NCBI RefSeq assembly: GCF_900639865.1
Contig: NZ_CAAAHX010000009.1
Location: forward strand, 62,001 to 126,000
Source: Legionella gresilensis
GTDB taxonomy: Bacteria > Pseudomonadota > Gammaproteobacteria > Legionellales > Legionellaceae
Direction of reading: 5' to 3'
Length of the DNA stretch: 64,000 bases
Below the pieces are notes generated by a model, which was not told the origin of the DNA, made no database searches, and saw nothing but the letters and a program-made list of their open reading frames with translations. The position numbers and the translations under genes are program-made. Positions within the stretch are counted from its first letter, which is position 1. Each line of letters opens with the position of its first letter. This document shows, in pieces, positions 46,551-54,001 of this stretch.

Positions 46551-47105
46551 TTAAATGTGCCATAAAAATGCTGCTCCAATACAGAGTAAACCGATAATGA
46601 AGCCATAAGCTATGTCTATTTTTTTTCTTAAGCTTGTTTTTTTACCACTTCCTATATACTTAAAGCCAATAGTATTATTATCAGTATTAGTGAGTTCAAC
46701 AGAATCTACAGACGTGTATTTACTATAAATAGATATTAATTCTGTCATCCCCTGATGGGTATAAGTGATATTTTTACAGAGAACATTTTTTTCTAAATTT
46801 TCTCCAAATTTTACAGCGCCTCTAAGGAGAGGAAGAATTGTACATCTTTCCATCCACCATAAGAATATTAGTAGAGAGATAATTAATAAGGTTAGCCAAA
46901 ATGGCAAATGACTATGAGTTATGGTGTTGTTAACATTCTCCCTTGTCAAATATAGAACTGTAGCTACTAAGGCAGCAATAATTGAAAAACACAGTTGGCG
47001 AATTTTTACTATCAAATCATTAAAATGCATTTGAGTCTCAACAGCAGTCTTCCATATTTTAAACTGAAGTTTTATTTTTTCAACTTCTAGGCAATTTTGT
47101 TCCAT
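46551..47105 (-). CDS. Three-helix membrane protein of unknown function
   Basis: A 184-residue protein. Residues 1-35 are a charged amphipathic region; two adjacent membrane helices follow (about 37-54 and 69-85), then an ~80-residue probably cytoplasmic domain (KFGENLEKNVLCKNITYTH onward) and a C-terminal helix (about 165-183). The charge pattern (basic KIRQ, RCT-LPLLRG) suggests inner-membrane insertion. I do not recognise the family; paired-helix proteins with a small soluble domain occur among defence-system effectors such as SLATT and S-4TM types. It lies on island A, divergent from the toxin-antitoxin pair with about 170 bases between. Confidence 0.65.
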   Translation of the reverse strand: MEQNCLEVEKIKLQFKIWKTAVETQMHFNDLIVKIRQLCFSIIAALVATVLYLTRENVNNTITHSHLPFWLTLLIISLLIFLWWMERCTILPLLRGAVKFGENLEKNVLCKNITYTHQGMTELISIYSKYTSVDSVELTNTDNNTIGFKYIGSGKKTSLRKKIDIAYGFIIGLLCIGAAFLWHI

Positions 47106-47277
47106 TTTAATCTCAGCAATTAAAACATAAGCTTTTATCGGTATAAAATAGAAATTATTGAGCTTAAGGGTGAAACCTAGCCGTATATTTAAATTTAAAT
47201 AATAAGATATGCTATTATATAAATAATTTTGCTGAGATTATGGTTAATATTGATACATTATTGGGAAAAAGAAATTT

Positions 47278-47709
47278 ATGGCGAACGTTTTCGATGTAGC
47301 TAAGTATATATTAGAGAAACAAGGCGAAATGACTGCTATGAAGTTACAGAAGCTTGTATATTATTCTCAAGCTTGGCATGCTGTTTGGGAAGAAAAGCCA
47401 TTGTTTGAGGAGAAAATCCAAGCTTGGGTTAATGGTCCAGTTATACCTGAGCTTTATGACTTACATCGAGGTAAATTTCTTATTACTAGTAGCGATATTT
47501 TTACTACTTCGAATTCTTTGAATAAATCTGAAAAAGATAGTATTGACTCTGTACTTTCTTTCTATGGTTCTAAATCTTCTCAGTGGCTAAGTGATTTAAC
47601 TCATTCGGAAGAACCTTGGATTGCTGCTCGTAAAGGATTAGCAGCAAATGAGCGTGGAAATAAAGAGATAACTCTGCAATCTATGGCAGAGTATTACGAA
47701 TCGTTATGA
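47278..47709 (+). CDS. Panacea-domain (DUF4065) antitoxin
   Basis: A 143-residue protein of the Panacea/SocA-like family: MTAMKLQKLVYYSQAWHAVW, then FEEKIQAWVNGPVIPELYDLHRG, is the domain signature (about 15-60). Panacea proteins serve as antitoxins that neutralise many unrelated toxins (PanAT systems) and also as prophage-linked GepA. It is followed after four bases by the gene at 47714, the expected place for the toxin. Only a weak Shine-Dalgarno precedes the ATG. Confidence 0.88.
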   Translation: MANVFDVAKYILEKQGEMTAMKLQKLVYYSQAWHAVWEEKPLFEEKIQAWVNGPVIPELYDLHRGKFLITSSDIFTTSNSLNKSEKDSIDSVLSFYGSKSSQWLSDLTHSEEPWIAARKGLAANERGNKEITLQSMAEYYESL

Positions 47710-47713
47710 GAAC

Positions 47714-48160
47714 ATGGCAAAGAAGAAATCTAAAAAACCAAAATTTAGTAAAGAACCTAAGCCTAGGAGAGAGCCGCGCGTAGGAAAACAATTTTCTTCT
47801 GATGATGCCGGTCAAGTTGTTTGGAGCTTCTCCCTGATTGATTGCGAAGGGCCCTGGGGATTTAAGTTGATTTGTAGAGACGCGTTGCTTAGCTTAATTA
47901 CAGAAGGGTTCAAAGGAAAAGAAGGACTTAATTGGGCTATTCTTAAAACAAACGGATGTCATAATGTTTTTAAAAGTCAGCTCGTCAAGAATGCTCAGAA
48001 GAGATTAGAAGAAATAAAGTTGGATGATCTAGATGAGTTATTTTCAATGAGATTTACAGGAAGGGCGCGAGTCTGGGGTATTAGAGACGGAAATATATTT
48101 AAAATTCTCTGGTGGGATCCTGAGCATCAAGTTTGTCCCTCTAGTAAAAAGCATACATGA
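47714..48160 (+). CDS. Probable toxin partner of the Panacea antitoxin
   Basis: A 148-residue protein with a very basic N-terminal tail (residues 1-25: KKKSKKPKFSKEPKPRREPR) and a compact domain ending RVWGIRDGNIFKILWWDPEHQVCPS. The latter end resembles small MqsR/RelE-like or similar toxin-like proteins seen beside antitoxin genes, but I cannot name a family with certainty. The four-base spacing to the Panacea gene argues for a toxin-antitoxin operon. The stop is followed by the 48194 motif. Confidence 0.65.
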   Translation: MAKKKSKKPKFSKEPKPRREPRVGKQFSSDDAGQVVWSFSLIDCEGPWGFKLICRDALLSLITEGFKGKEGLNWAILKTNGCHNVFKSQLVKNAQKRLEEIKLDDLDELFSMRFTGRARVWGIRDGNIFKILWWDPEHQVCPSSKKHT

Positions 48161-48193
48161 ATAATTTACTACAAGGAAATTAGCAGAGTTAAA

Positions 48194-48210
48194 TGTAGCA
48201 GATTTGTAAT
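48194..48210 (+). repeat. TGTAGCA-ATTTGTAA motif, interior copy
   Basis: TGTAGCAGATTTGTAAT, 33 bases after the toxin gene. Identical to the 49341 copy except for the last base. Confidence 0.6.
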
Positions 48211-48330
48211 AAAGTGCAGTAGCACCATCATTGTTCATACTTAGAGGGAGAGCCTATCATAATAAATATAAATTGGCTGCTCTAAAATAAATTAACTTAT
48301 TAGCTCACAACATGTACTTACTGGTTATGC

Positions 48331-49215
48331 TCAGATAAGTACTTTCAATTTTTCTAATAAATCTAAACTTTGACTATCTAGCTTAGAAAAGGCAAACCAC
48401 TTTTTGCCCAGATCCTTAATAGAAGCACCTATATGATATATAGCTTTATCAATTATTAAAAATCGATCATGCGCTGATTCCAGAGATTTTAAAGTAATAT
48501 TTCTATACTGTTGATTATACTTATCAACGTCAAGTTTTAATCTATTACTTATGTTCTTTGTAAGGATAGTAATTTTTACGTCTAAGTTAGCTTTTGATAA
48601 ATGTGTTAATACTGATTCATCAATATAATTATCAATTAAAATAATTTCTTTTTTAGCTTTCTTAATTAATTGAGAGATAAAAACATAAGCATCAAATATT
48701 TGACCATCATAAAAAATTCCTTGCTTATGCTCAGGCTGATTATCTTCTAGAGCGCTAAATATTTTTTCAAAGCGCTCATCTGTTTTCACTTCATAGCTAA
48801 TTTGTTTTTTTTCTAAATTATTAATCTTTTGGTATAAAATATCATTAGATAACACTAATTTTCTCATCTCAACAAAGGCATTAATAATTTGGATACTTAT
48901 TTGTATAGCTGTAGGACTCCTTAAAACTGCTGAAAGCATGGCAACCCCTTGCTCAGTGAAAGCATAGGGCAAATAACGTCTTCCACCTCTTGTGTTTGAG
49001 GTCACAATTTGTGACCTCAAACTATTGAGCTCTTCCAAAGTTAATTGAAATCTAAAGGCTTCAGGAAAGCGCTCTTCATTTCTTTTAACAGCTTGGTTAA
49101 ATACTTTAGTTTCAACATCGTAGAGCTGAGCAAGATCGCTATCAAGCATAACTGCAACGCCTCGAATATGGTAAATTTTATGCTGAATACTTTCTGCTCT
49201 TATTATGTTGTGCAT
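48331..49215 (-). CDS. ORF6N-domain protein with C-terminal PLD-like region
   Basis: A 294-residue protein. Residues about 10-95 are an ORF6N (KilA-N-related) DNA-binding domain: YHIRGVAVMLDSDLAQLYDV, VKRNEERFPEAFRFQL, YAFTEQGVAMLSAVL. A coiled stretch follows (about 120-150), then a phospholipase-D-like fold (about 170-290) with EIILIDNYID and HDRFLIIDKAIYHIGASIKDLG, the HxK/R-type motif. Such fusions are common on prophages and islands; the role is unknown, possibly regulation or defence. Last gene of island A. Confidence 0.82.
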   Translation of the reverse strand: MHNIIRAESIQHKIYHIRGVAVMLDSDLAQLYDVETKVFNQAVKRNEERFPEAFRFQLTLEELNSLRSQIVTSNTRGGRRYLPYAFTEQGVAMLSAVLRSPTAIQISIQIINAFVEMRKLVLSNDILYQKINNLEKKQISYEVKTDERFEKIFSALEDNQPEHKQGIFYDGQIFDAYVFISQLIKKAKKEIILIDNYIDESVLTHLSKANLDVKITILTKNISNRLKLDVDKYNQQYRNITLKSLESAHDRFLIIDKAIYHIGASIKDLGKKWFAFSKLDSQSLDLLEKLKVLI

Positions 49216-49461
49216 ATTTATCTTTAATTAAGTAAATGGTCTGGCTATAAACGGAAAGCTGTGATTGTAATATCAATTCCATATTAACTGGTATAGTTAT
49301 TAACTCGTTAAACAGCATAAAGGAATTGCATTTAAAATGATGTAGCAGATTTGTAACAAACTGTAGTATATCTATAGTTGTTTCATGCAATTCTAGGCAG
49401 TAATTGGCAGAATTGTTACACCGCAAGCTACTGATTTTATTAATATTTATTATTGTTAACA
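49216..49461. other. Right end of island A before att copy 2
   Basis: No credible gene. It holds the motif at 49341 and TTCTAGGCAGT/GCAAGCTACTGATTTTATT, which loosely parallels the sequence before att copy 3 (TTCTAGGCTGT/GCAGGTTATTGATAAAT). Confidence 0.45.
49341..49357 (+). repeat. TGTAGCA-ATTTGTAAC motif, island A right end
   Basis: TGTAGCAGATTTGTAAC, about 105 bases before att copy 2. Confidence 0.6.
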
Positions 49462-49510
49462 TTGGCTTCGAACCAAGGTGTCGGGGGTTCGAGTCCCTCC
49501 GAGCGCGCCA
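49462..49510 (+). repeat. att site copy 2
   Basis: All 49 bases identical to the tRNA-Arg 3' end (46171-46219). The 5' part of the tRNA is absent, so it is an attachment site, not a tRNA gene. The similarity continues loosely into the following T-rich bases. Confidence 0.88.
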
Positions 49511-49538
49511 TTTTTTCATTTAAAATCAGCGGGTCATG

Positions 49539-50825
49539 GGTCTTCCCCATTTTAGGGGGCACATTAATCAACCGCATAACACTTTAACTCTTATACGATA
49601 ATTTTCAAAATTTTTAAAGCCATAGGCACGTCGTTGAATAAGTTTCATTTTACGATGGAAGCCCTCGATGATACCGTTAGACTTCCTAAAACGCCACATC
49701 CGTCCAATCTCTTCTCGCCACTGATACAATGTTTTACCTAGGGTCGCTAGCGCTTTGAAAGGACTGCTTTTCAACGCCTGAACCATTTCTAAAAAGTGGG
49801 ATACTGCTCGACGGCACCACTTCTTAGTCATTGCTCGATGCATGAGTAATTGGTGGAGCTGCTGTTGGAATTGATAAATAACGTCTAGCGCAGAATTTTG
49901 GGCAAGAAACTGCTCTCTTTTAGCTTGTTGTTTTGCGGTAAGTCGTTCAGGCTTTGTTCTTAAGACAGCCAGTATTCCTCGATTACTTTTTACCTGCTCT
50001 GAAAGTTCACGATAAGTCATCATGCATTGATGTTGTAATAAACGAATAACATGAAAGCGATCAGCAACAATCAGCGCATTAGGAAAATACTTCTTTATCA
50101 ATGAACGGTAAGTACTACTTAAATCCATACAAACAACTTGAACTCGTTCTTTGCCTTTTAACGTGTTTAAATAATCACGTAAATCTGACTCGCTACGGCC
50201 TTTGACAATATCGAATACTTTATGCTTGCCTAAATCACAAAGTGTTGTTGCATAGCCTTGTTTACAACTAAAGAAATACTCATCAATCCCTAACATGCGC
50301 GGACATAGTTGATTTTGTAATTCTAGATTTTCGGTTTCATAGATAGCCTTATACCAGCGCTCAATAGTCGCTTTCCCATGCTTAACACGCCTTGCTAAAT
50401 CCTTTTGCGATATTCCTTCGGTATGATGATAAAACACTTCTCGCTTTAAGCGTTCAGTCACACGCTGATGTTTGTTTATTCCAGGAAAGCGTTGATTACC
50501 ATAGCGTTTACAATCATCACAATAAAGCTTATAGGCTTTAAATCTTAATAACGTCCTTCTATGGCCTATTGACTCATGATGAACTTCTCGCATATAACTC
50601 GATTTTTTGCGCACATGCTTGCTGTTACAATGAGCACAACGTAACGTCCATATGTACTTCAGCTCGAATAATACCCGATCAACGCCACTCACTTTTACTA
50701 TAGAAAATCCAGGTAAATTTAGGATAACATTACTCTTAGGCACTTTAATTTCGATTTTGATCGCGAAATCAATGAGTTAGTTGAGTCTAACTTGATTAAA
50801 GTGCCCCCTTATATGAGAAAGAGCC
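49539..50825 (-). mobile_element. ISL3-family insertion sequence (intact)
   Basis: About 1.29 kb with imperfect terminal inverted repeats: GGTCTTCCCC..AGGGGGCACATTAATC on the left and, on the complement of the right end, GGCTCTTTCTC..AGGGGGCACTTTAATC. One transposase gene fills it. I see no convincing 8-base target duplication (GGGTCATG against TAAATTTA). Confidence 0.82.
49568..50743 (-). CDS. ISL3-family transposase
   Basis: A 391-residue DDE transposase of the ISL3 family. The N-terminal zinc-finger pair (RCAHCNSKHVRKKS, then YCDDCKRYGNQRFP), a helix-turn-helix (ISQKDLARRVKHGKATIERWY), the DDE core (LGIDEYFFSCKQGYATTLCD, VCMDLSSTYRSLIKKYFPNA, VADRFHVIRLL) and the C-terminal SNGIIEGFHRKMKLIQRRAYGFKNF with its Glu are all intact. 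Length is normal for the family. The gene appears functional. Confidence 0.93.
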   Translation of the reverse strand: MPKSNVILNLPGFSIVKVSGVDRVLFELKYIWTLRCAHCNSKHVRKKSSYMREVHHESIGHRRTLLRFKAYKLYCDDCKRYGNQRFPGINKHQRVTERLKREVFYHHTEGISQKDLARRVKHGKATIERWYKAIYETENLELQNQLCPRMLGIDEYFFSCKQGYATTLCDLGKHKVFDIVKGRSESDLRDYLNTLKGKERVQVVCMDLSSTYRSLIKKYFPNALIVADRFHVIRLLQHQCMMTYRELSEQVKSNRGILAVLRTKPERLTAKQQAKREQFLAQNSALDVIYQFQQQLHQLLMHRAMTKKWCRRAVSHFLEMVQALKSSPFKALATLGKTLYQWREEIGRMWRFRKSNGIIEGFHRKMKLIQRRAYGFKNFENYRIRVKVLCG

Positions 50826-50903
50826 TAAATTTATTAGGTTAAATTTAAAACAGAATTCCTATGTTTTTTAGATAGAGTACTTGATTATACCTAATATAAA
50901 CTC

Positions 50904-50927
50904 GTAGGTTGGGCCACCCGGCCCTAC
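50904..50927. repeat. REP-like palindrome
   Basis: GTAGGTTGGGCC-ACCC-GGCCCTAC is an imperfect palindrome with a GGGCC/GGCCC stem, starting with the same GTAGGTTGGG as the 10705 unit. It stands 66 bases before a REP-transposase remnant. Confidence 0.6.
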
Positions 50928-50993
50928 AAATCCTTACCAATTCAACACAAATTCTATAAATTTAAGTCCCAAAGGAATGGAAAGAGTCCAACA

Positions 50994-51067
50994 ATGCGAT
51001 ACAGACGAGCCTACGTAGGTGGTGCCACTTATTTTTTACAGTGAATTTAGAGATAGACAAGGATTAA
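50994..51067 (+). pseudogene. REP-associated tyrosine transposase (RAYT) N-terminal remnant
   Basis: The ATG opens MRYRRAYVGGATYF, the typical RAYT start. A one-base loss in the T6 run then shifts the frame; with one T restored, the reading continues TYFFTVNLEIDKD before another stop. The catalytic HxH motif is not present downstream. It is a dead fragment of about 25 codons next to a REP-like palindrome. Confidence 0.65.
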
Positions 51068-51172
51068 AGGTTGCTTTGTCAGTTAGTAAGTCACGGTCTA
51101 AAGTCCAGCATTGTAAAATAATCAAAAAAAATATAATATGCATACAAATTAATCACTTGTAAAAATTTTATT

Positions 51173-53296
51173 ATGTTTAAATGGCTAGCTACTAATTTAA
51201 TTGATTCAGGCTGGATAAAAACCGGACTATTTTTTCGCAGAATTATTGGAACAGATAATTTAATGTATGCTTTATCTAATGAGAAAAATTTGACCACAAT
51301 TAAAAGGCGTTATCAGCTTATGGAACAAAGTGGCTTTTTTAGTGGTCAAAAGGGAGTGAGCCATCAACAAGCTTTTATTAAATCTTTATTTGCCTATGAT
51401 GCCTATAAAACAGATGCTTATTCTAAAGCCTTAGAACATTTTTATTCATGGAATGGAGGTGATTTAAATCCCTTGAAAGACCTGTTAAGTTTTATTAGAA
51501 CTACCTTTTTTCAAGGTTCTCATGCGTCTAAACTAAAGCAGACCTTTATAAAAGCAATCTTTGCCCAAAATCATGGTGAGTCGAATACCCTAGCGCATAC
51601 AGCTTGGGTTGAAGCAAAATCAACCAAAGTTGAAGAAAATCCCTTAGCTCTTCTATTAGCTACTTTAGATGAAGCAGGATGTTTTAGAGGACCTAAGGCT
51701 GAAAAGAATCAGAACCGCTTTTTAAGCGCTATAGCAAAACCGAATAAAAATGGCGAAAACGCTTTATGTCAGTCTGCACAATATATCAATTTCGACCGTA
51801 AATTTATATCCCTTGCCGAGAAAGTACCCAATTTTTACTTATTGTTAGAAAAAATACAGTCTACTTTTTGTTTGGAACAAGGAGTTTATGCACAAAAGAA
51901 TAAAGAACTCTTGAGTAAAGGCTTACTATATCGAGGAGAGCTCCGCTCTGTTTTAAGTAAAGTAATGCAAGTGCCTGAAGCGGTGGACTATATTTTCAAA
52001 ACTATAGAGTCTACTGGCTATTTTTCAACGCCGAAAAATAGACAAGATTTCTTTGATGCACTAGTAAGCGTTGACAGATTAAATAGTAATATTTTACAGG
52101 ATGCATCATATAATGCTGAATCGTTACAAATGGTATGTAAACAACTCAAAGCTTTAGGATGCTTTGAGGGCCATAAGGCGGTATCAAACAAGGAAAAATT
52201 GATAAAAGCTCTTATTAGACCAGATTCTGAAGGTGAAAATGCTTTATTTAAAGCTAGAGATACAAAGGTTAGAGATCTGCAGTTACAACTTTTAAAAGAA
52301 GCAGGTTGTTTTAAAAATGGCAGATATCAGCAAGAATTTATTGATGCAATCTTTGCTAAAAATAAATATGGCATTAATTGTTTATATAATGAACCTAAAT
52401 TAATTGAAACACTTAAAACACTTCAATTCTTAAAAGGGCCTAATGCAGAGAAGAATAAAGCTTATTTTATAACTGCGATAATAACCAAAAATACCCTAAA
52501 TGGTGAGTCCGTACTCTATCATAATCGTAATGACCTTAGTTTCCTGATAGAACACCTAACTATAGCAGGTTGCTTTTCAGGTCCGAATAGTGATCTTTAC
52601 AAGCAACTATTCATTGATGCAGTTTTGTCTGAAGATAATTACGGCCATAATATGCTCTCAAGCATTTATTCACCAAAAGATATTATATTGTTGTTGCAAA
52701 AACTCACTGAAGCTGGATGCTTAAACTCTGACATTAATAAAAGAGCCTTTATTAATGCAGTAAAAAATAATGGGAATGCTCTGGTCTTTCGTTGCATTGA
52801 AAACCCCAAAACTTATATTGCTTTGCGTAAAGTTCTTAGCGCTGCCGGTCTCAATGCACAAGATCTAAAAGAGATACTAAATCTAGAAGTGAACGATAAA
52901 TATAGAATAAGAGGAGAAGTATCGCCTTTTATGGCAGCGATTAGACATAGAGATGCCGTTGTCATTGAATTATTAAAAAAAGATGGTGGTGAACTCACTC
53001 AGGAGCAAGCTCAGATAATTGAGCAGTATCAAAAAAAATTAGCTGCAGATTTAAGACAAAAGCCCAAAATTGATAAGGAAGCAACAACCAAGTCCTTGCA
53101 ATCTTTTCAAAAACAACTAGAACAACCTAAAAAATTATGTAATAAAGATAGAAACTTTAAACCAAGGCTAGAGAGACGTATGTCTTTTTCTGAACTTACT
53201 TCGGGTAGAACACTTTTTGATAAAACCAGTAAAGAAGCTAGGCGAATAAAAGACGACTGTGTCTTAATTGAAAAATCATCTCAGTCTTTTAACTAA
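51173..53296 (+). CDS. Large repeat protein of unknown family, candidate effector
   Basis: A 707-residue soluble protein without signal peptide. From about residue 40 to 560 it is built of roughly ten repeats of 43-62 residues. A typical unit begins EAGCFxGPKAExN, continues with xxFIxAIxxxNxxGENAL, and ends in a leucine-rich helix such as LLLQKL. The next part has one ankyrin-like helix pair (SPFMAAIRHRDAVVIELLKKDGG), then a charged helical tail (about 620-707) ending DDCVLIEKSSQSFN. I do not recognise the repeat. Island location, repeat architecture and the Dot/Icm genes in the same window make it a candidate effector; this is inference. Confidence 0.8.
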   Translation: MFKWLATNLIDSGWIKTGLFFRRIIGTDNLMYALSNEKNLTTIKRRYQLMEQSGFFSGQKGVSHQQAFIKSLFAYDAYKTDAYSKALEHFYSWNGGDLNPLKDLLSFIRTTFFQGSHASKLKQTFIKAIFAQNHGESNTLAHTAWVEAKSTKVEENPLALLLATLDEAGCFRGPKAEKNQNRFLSAIAKPNKNGENALCQSAQYINFDRKFISLAEKVPNFYLLLEKIQSTFCLEQGVYAQKNKELLSKGLLYRGELRSVLSKVMQVPEAVDYIFKTIESTGYFSTPKNRQDFFDALVSVDRLNSNILQDASYNAESLQMVCKQLKALGCFEGHKAVSNKEKLIKALIRPDSEGENALFKARDTKVRDLQLQLLKEAGCFKNGRYQQEFIDAIFAKNKYGINCLYNEPKLIETLKTLQFLKGPNAEKNKAYFITAIITKNTLNGESVLYHNRNDLSFLIEHLTIAGCFSGPNSDLYKQLFIDAVLSEDNYGHNMLSSIYSPKDIILLLQKLTEAGCLNSDINKRAFINAVKNNGNALVFRCIENPKTYIALRKVLSAAGLNAQDLKEILNLEVNDKYRIRGEVSPFMAAIRHRDAVVIELLKKDGGELTQEQAQIIEQYQKKLAADLRQKPKIDKEATTKSLQSFQKQLEQPKKLCNKDRNFKPRLERRMSFSELTSGRTLFDKTSKEARRIKDDCVLIEKSSQSFN

Positions 53297-53494
53297 ATTA
53301 ACTTGTCTTCGGCTAATATAAATAGGCTAGGGCTATACGACTTTCCTTATCTCTACTGTTGTCAGTCAAAAAAGGGAGGTACAAGCGGGCTGGTAGCCTT
53401 ATAGCTAATTGTTTTGCTGCAGGCAAAATAAAGGGAATACGACAAAGCGTCATTTATTTGAGACTGTGTTTTTTGAGCTTTGCAGAGGACTAGG

Positions 53495-53683
53495 ATGTCC
53501 AGGCATCTTACTCAAAAAATGAAATTAGATAGATTATTTATAGATAAGGCCTCTGGAAGAGATATTAATCGCTCCCAACTTGAAGCACTTATTGCTTATG
53601 CTTATGATGGCGATACTATTTTCGTCCTTAGCGAGGAAAAACTTATTAGAAATGCAGTTGACTTGAAAAGTGTGGTGAATTAA
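53495..53683 (+). pseudogene. Serine recombinase (resolvase/invertase) fragment
   Basis: A 62-residue frame (an in-frame TTG at 53480 would add five) matches the middle of the resolvase catalytic domain: LTQKMKLDRLFIDKASGRDI, then NRSQLEALIAYAYDGDTIFV and the helix that follows. The catalytic-Ser beginning (GYxRVSTxxQ), the end of the domain and the helix-turn-helix are missing. A remnant of an invertase or Tn3-type resolvase. Confidence 0.8.
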
Positions 53684-53769
53684 CTAATTCATTTTCAATT
53701 TCTAAGGCTTTAACTTCTAGCATAACAGTTTATAACATATTTAATATTTAAAATTACTGTGTCATATAT

Positions 53770-53786
53770 TGTGGCATAACTGTGAC
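53770..53786 (+). repeat. TGTGGCA-ACTGTGAC motif, island B right end
   Basis: TGTGGCATAACTGTGAC, a diverged relative of the 49341 motif at a similar distance (about 95 bases) before att copy 3. Confidence 0.45.
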
Positions 53787-53880
53787 AGTGTTGCGCTGTT
53801 TTAGGCAGTTCTAGGCTGTTTTCAAGAATTTGATGCATTGCAGGTTATTGATAAATAAAGCATTTTAAATACAAGCATCA

Positions 53881-53927
53881 GGCTTCGAACCAAGGTGTCG
53901 GGGGTTCGAGTCTCTCCGAGCGCGCCA
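53881..53927 (+). repeat. att site copy 3
   Basis: Forty-six of 47 bases match the tRNA-Arg 3' end; the one change is CCCTCC to CTCTCC in the T-arm. The mismatch suggests that this is the oldest junction. Confidence 0.87.
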
Positions 53928-53984
53928 ATTTTATATTTTAAATCAAAAAGTTACGCATAATTTAAAATATCTATTGCAATTCGA

Positions 53985-54000
53985 TGTAGCAGAATTGTAG
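53985..54000 (+). repeat. TGTAGCA-AATTGTAG motif beyond att copy 3
   Basis: TGTAGCAGAATTGTAG, 57 bases after att copy 3, in the same relative position as 46275 has to att copy 1. The IS at 54002 begins just after it. It may mark a third, lost island. Confidence 0.5.
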
Positions 54001-54001
54001 T

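Larger units (their letters stand above)
46220..49510. mobile_element. Mini-island A, tRNA-Arg integrated
   Basis: A 3.3-kb segment between att copies 1 and 2. It carries a three-helix membrane protein, a Panacea-type toxin-antitoxin pair and an ORF6N protein, but no integrase or relaxase. The 17-base TGTAGCA...TGTAAC motif stands near both inner ends (46275, 49341). Confidence 0.75.
50826..51172. other. 347-base gap with REP-like unit and transposase remnant
   Basis: Between the IS and the 707-residue protein gene. Apart from the two items listed separately at 50904 and 50994, no gene is seen; the last ~100 bases must hold the promoter of the repeat-protein gene. Confidence 0.5.
49511..53927. 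mobile_element. Mini-island B, tRNA-Arg integrated
   Basis: A 4.4-kb segment between att copies 2 and 3. Contents: an ISL3-family IS, a REP-transposase remnant, the 707-residue repeat protein and a resolvase remnant. No integrase. The IS sits only about 30 bases inside att copy 2 and may have destroyed the left-end motif. Confidence 0.7.

Noticed and set aside
49462-49510. A second tRNA-Arg gene at att copy 2
   Set aside because: Only the 3' 49 bases are present; the acceptor 5' strand, D-arm and 5' anticodon stem are missing.
49178-49519. 113-codon minus-strand frame covering att copy 2
   Set aside because: Its first residues are simply the reverse translation of the tRNA-Arg 3' end; it overlaps the ORF6N gene start and has no ribosome binding site.
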